Positions 5,663 to 5,961 of a stretch of DNA of 5,961 bases are shown here, one piece after another; position 1 is the first letter of the stretch; every line of letters begins with the position of its first letter. The notes beneath the pieces were generated by a model. The model saw nothing but the letters and a program-made list of their open reading frames with translations, ran no database searches and was not told the DNA's origin. The position numbers and the translations under genes are program-made. Source of the DNA: Flavobacteriaceae bacterium (lineage in GTDB: Bacteria; Bacteroidota; Bacteroidia; Flavobacteriales; Flavobacteriaceae); the NCBI GenBank assembly GCA_016763215.1, contig JAESUF010000149.1, positions 1-5,961 on the forward strand. Direction: 5' to 3'.

Positions 5663-5961
5663 ATGAAAAAATTAATACTTATTTTAATATTTGTTAGCCA
5701 ATCGTTGATGGCTCAGAACTACACCTATTTAGGACCTTTTTCGTCGAATGGGGTGCCCGATTATTTAGAAATTCCAGGAGATGTTGTTTCAGTAGAAACA
5801 TTAGAAATGATTAGCAATTCTCTCCCAGAATCCTATCCTGTGCCAGATTATAACCCACAGTACATCACTGCGGGATACGATACAAACATAAAGCTAACTG
5901 AAGCAGCAGAAGTATATGTCACTTTCATTTCTGAAGGGGCAGGTTATAGAAATACCTTAGG
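5663..5961 (+). CDS. exported DUF4114-domain protein, 5' part only (runs off the window)
   Basis: The frame is open from ATG 5663 to the right edge, giving 99 residues plus two bases. Residues 1-17 form a Sec signal peptide: MKK, a hydrophobic LILILIFV core, then SLMA with likely signal peptidase I cleavage before Q18. The mature start QNYTYLGPFSSNGVPDYL, a DVVS segment and a SLPE segment match the leader region I recall from Bacteroidota DUF4114/LruC-type proteins. The segment VYVTFISEGAGYRNTLG (about 83-99) matches the opening of DUF4114 (PF13448), a beta-rich domain of unknown function in large surface or secreted proteins. Such proteins often end in a type IX secretion (T9SS) sorting domain or LruC domain, but that end is not visible here. 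The start is supported by the signal peptide and by the lack of an in-frame ATG just upstream. No Shine-Dalgarno is seen. Confidence 0.85.
   Translation, partial: MKKLILILIFVSQSLMAQNYTYLGPFSSNGVPDYLEIPGDVVSVETLEMISNSLPESYPVPDYNPQYITAGYDTNIKLTEAAEVYVTFISEGAGYRNTL

Overview
The window looks like chromosome from a marine-type Flavobacteriaceae member (Bacteroidota). It is AT-rich, no clear Shine-Dalgarno sequence is seen ahead of the genes, and a TTG/TAnnTTTG promoter of the Bacteroidota type precedes the tRNA gene. The proteins include a TMEM260-like (DUF2723) membrane protein and a DUF4114 secreted protein, both common in this group. This placement is inferred from style and protein families, not from a database search.

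Layout: (1) 44-1354, + strand: threonine synthase (thrC), complete, very likely the last gene of a thr operon that lies off the left edge. (2) 1369-5099, - strand, convergent with thrC: a two-gene unit transcribed right to left. The first gene encodes a large multi-spanning GT-C-type glycosyltransferase, an O-mannosyltransferase-like protein of the former DUF2723 family. Three bases after its stop comes a short NodB-type polysaccharide deacetylase. (3) 5219-5378, + strand: a tRNA-Gln(TTG) gene with its own promoter and a strong intrinsic terminator. (4) 5340-5662: a gene-free stretch with a second good terminator, a weaker third hairpin and a GCGCAG/GTCGAAGG motif resembling dispersed flavobacterial intergenic repeats. 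(5) 5663 to the right edge, + strand: the 5' end of a gene for an exported DUF4114-type protein.

The main oddity is that the DUF2723 gene is split into two overlapping reading frames. Restoring the family-like sequence needs one extra T in a T6 run, or a -1 ribosomal shift at that point. The run forms a T TTT TTA heptamer, followed 7 nt later by a 7-bp hairpin, which is the layout of a programmed -1 frameshift signal. A one-base homopolymer deletion (sequencing error or real mutation) remains the simpler explanation. Both readings give a 1027-residue protein.

Functional links: the GT-C transferase and the deacetylase are tightly coupled and may both act on glycans or a shared surface polymer (inference). 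The thrC, tRNA-Gln and DUF4114 genes are unrelated housekeeping or secreted-protein neighbours. No mobile element, CRISPR array or rRNA was found.
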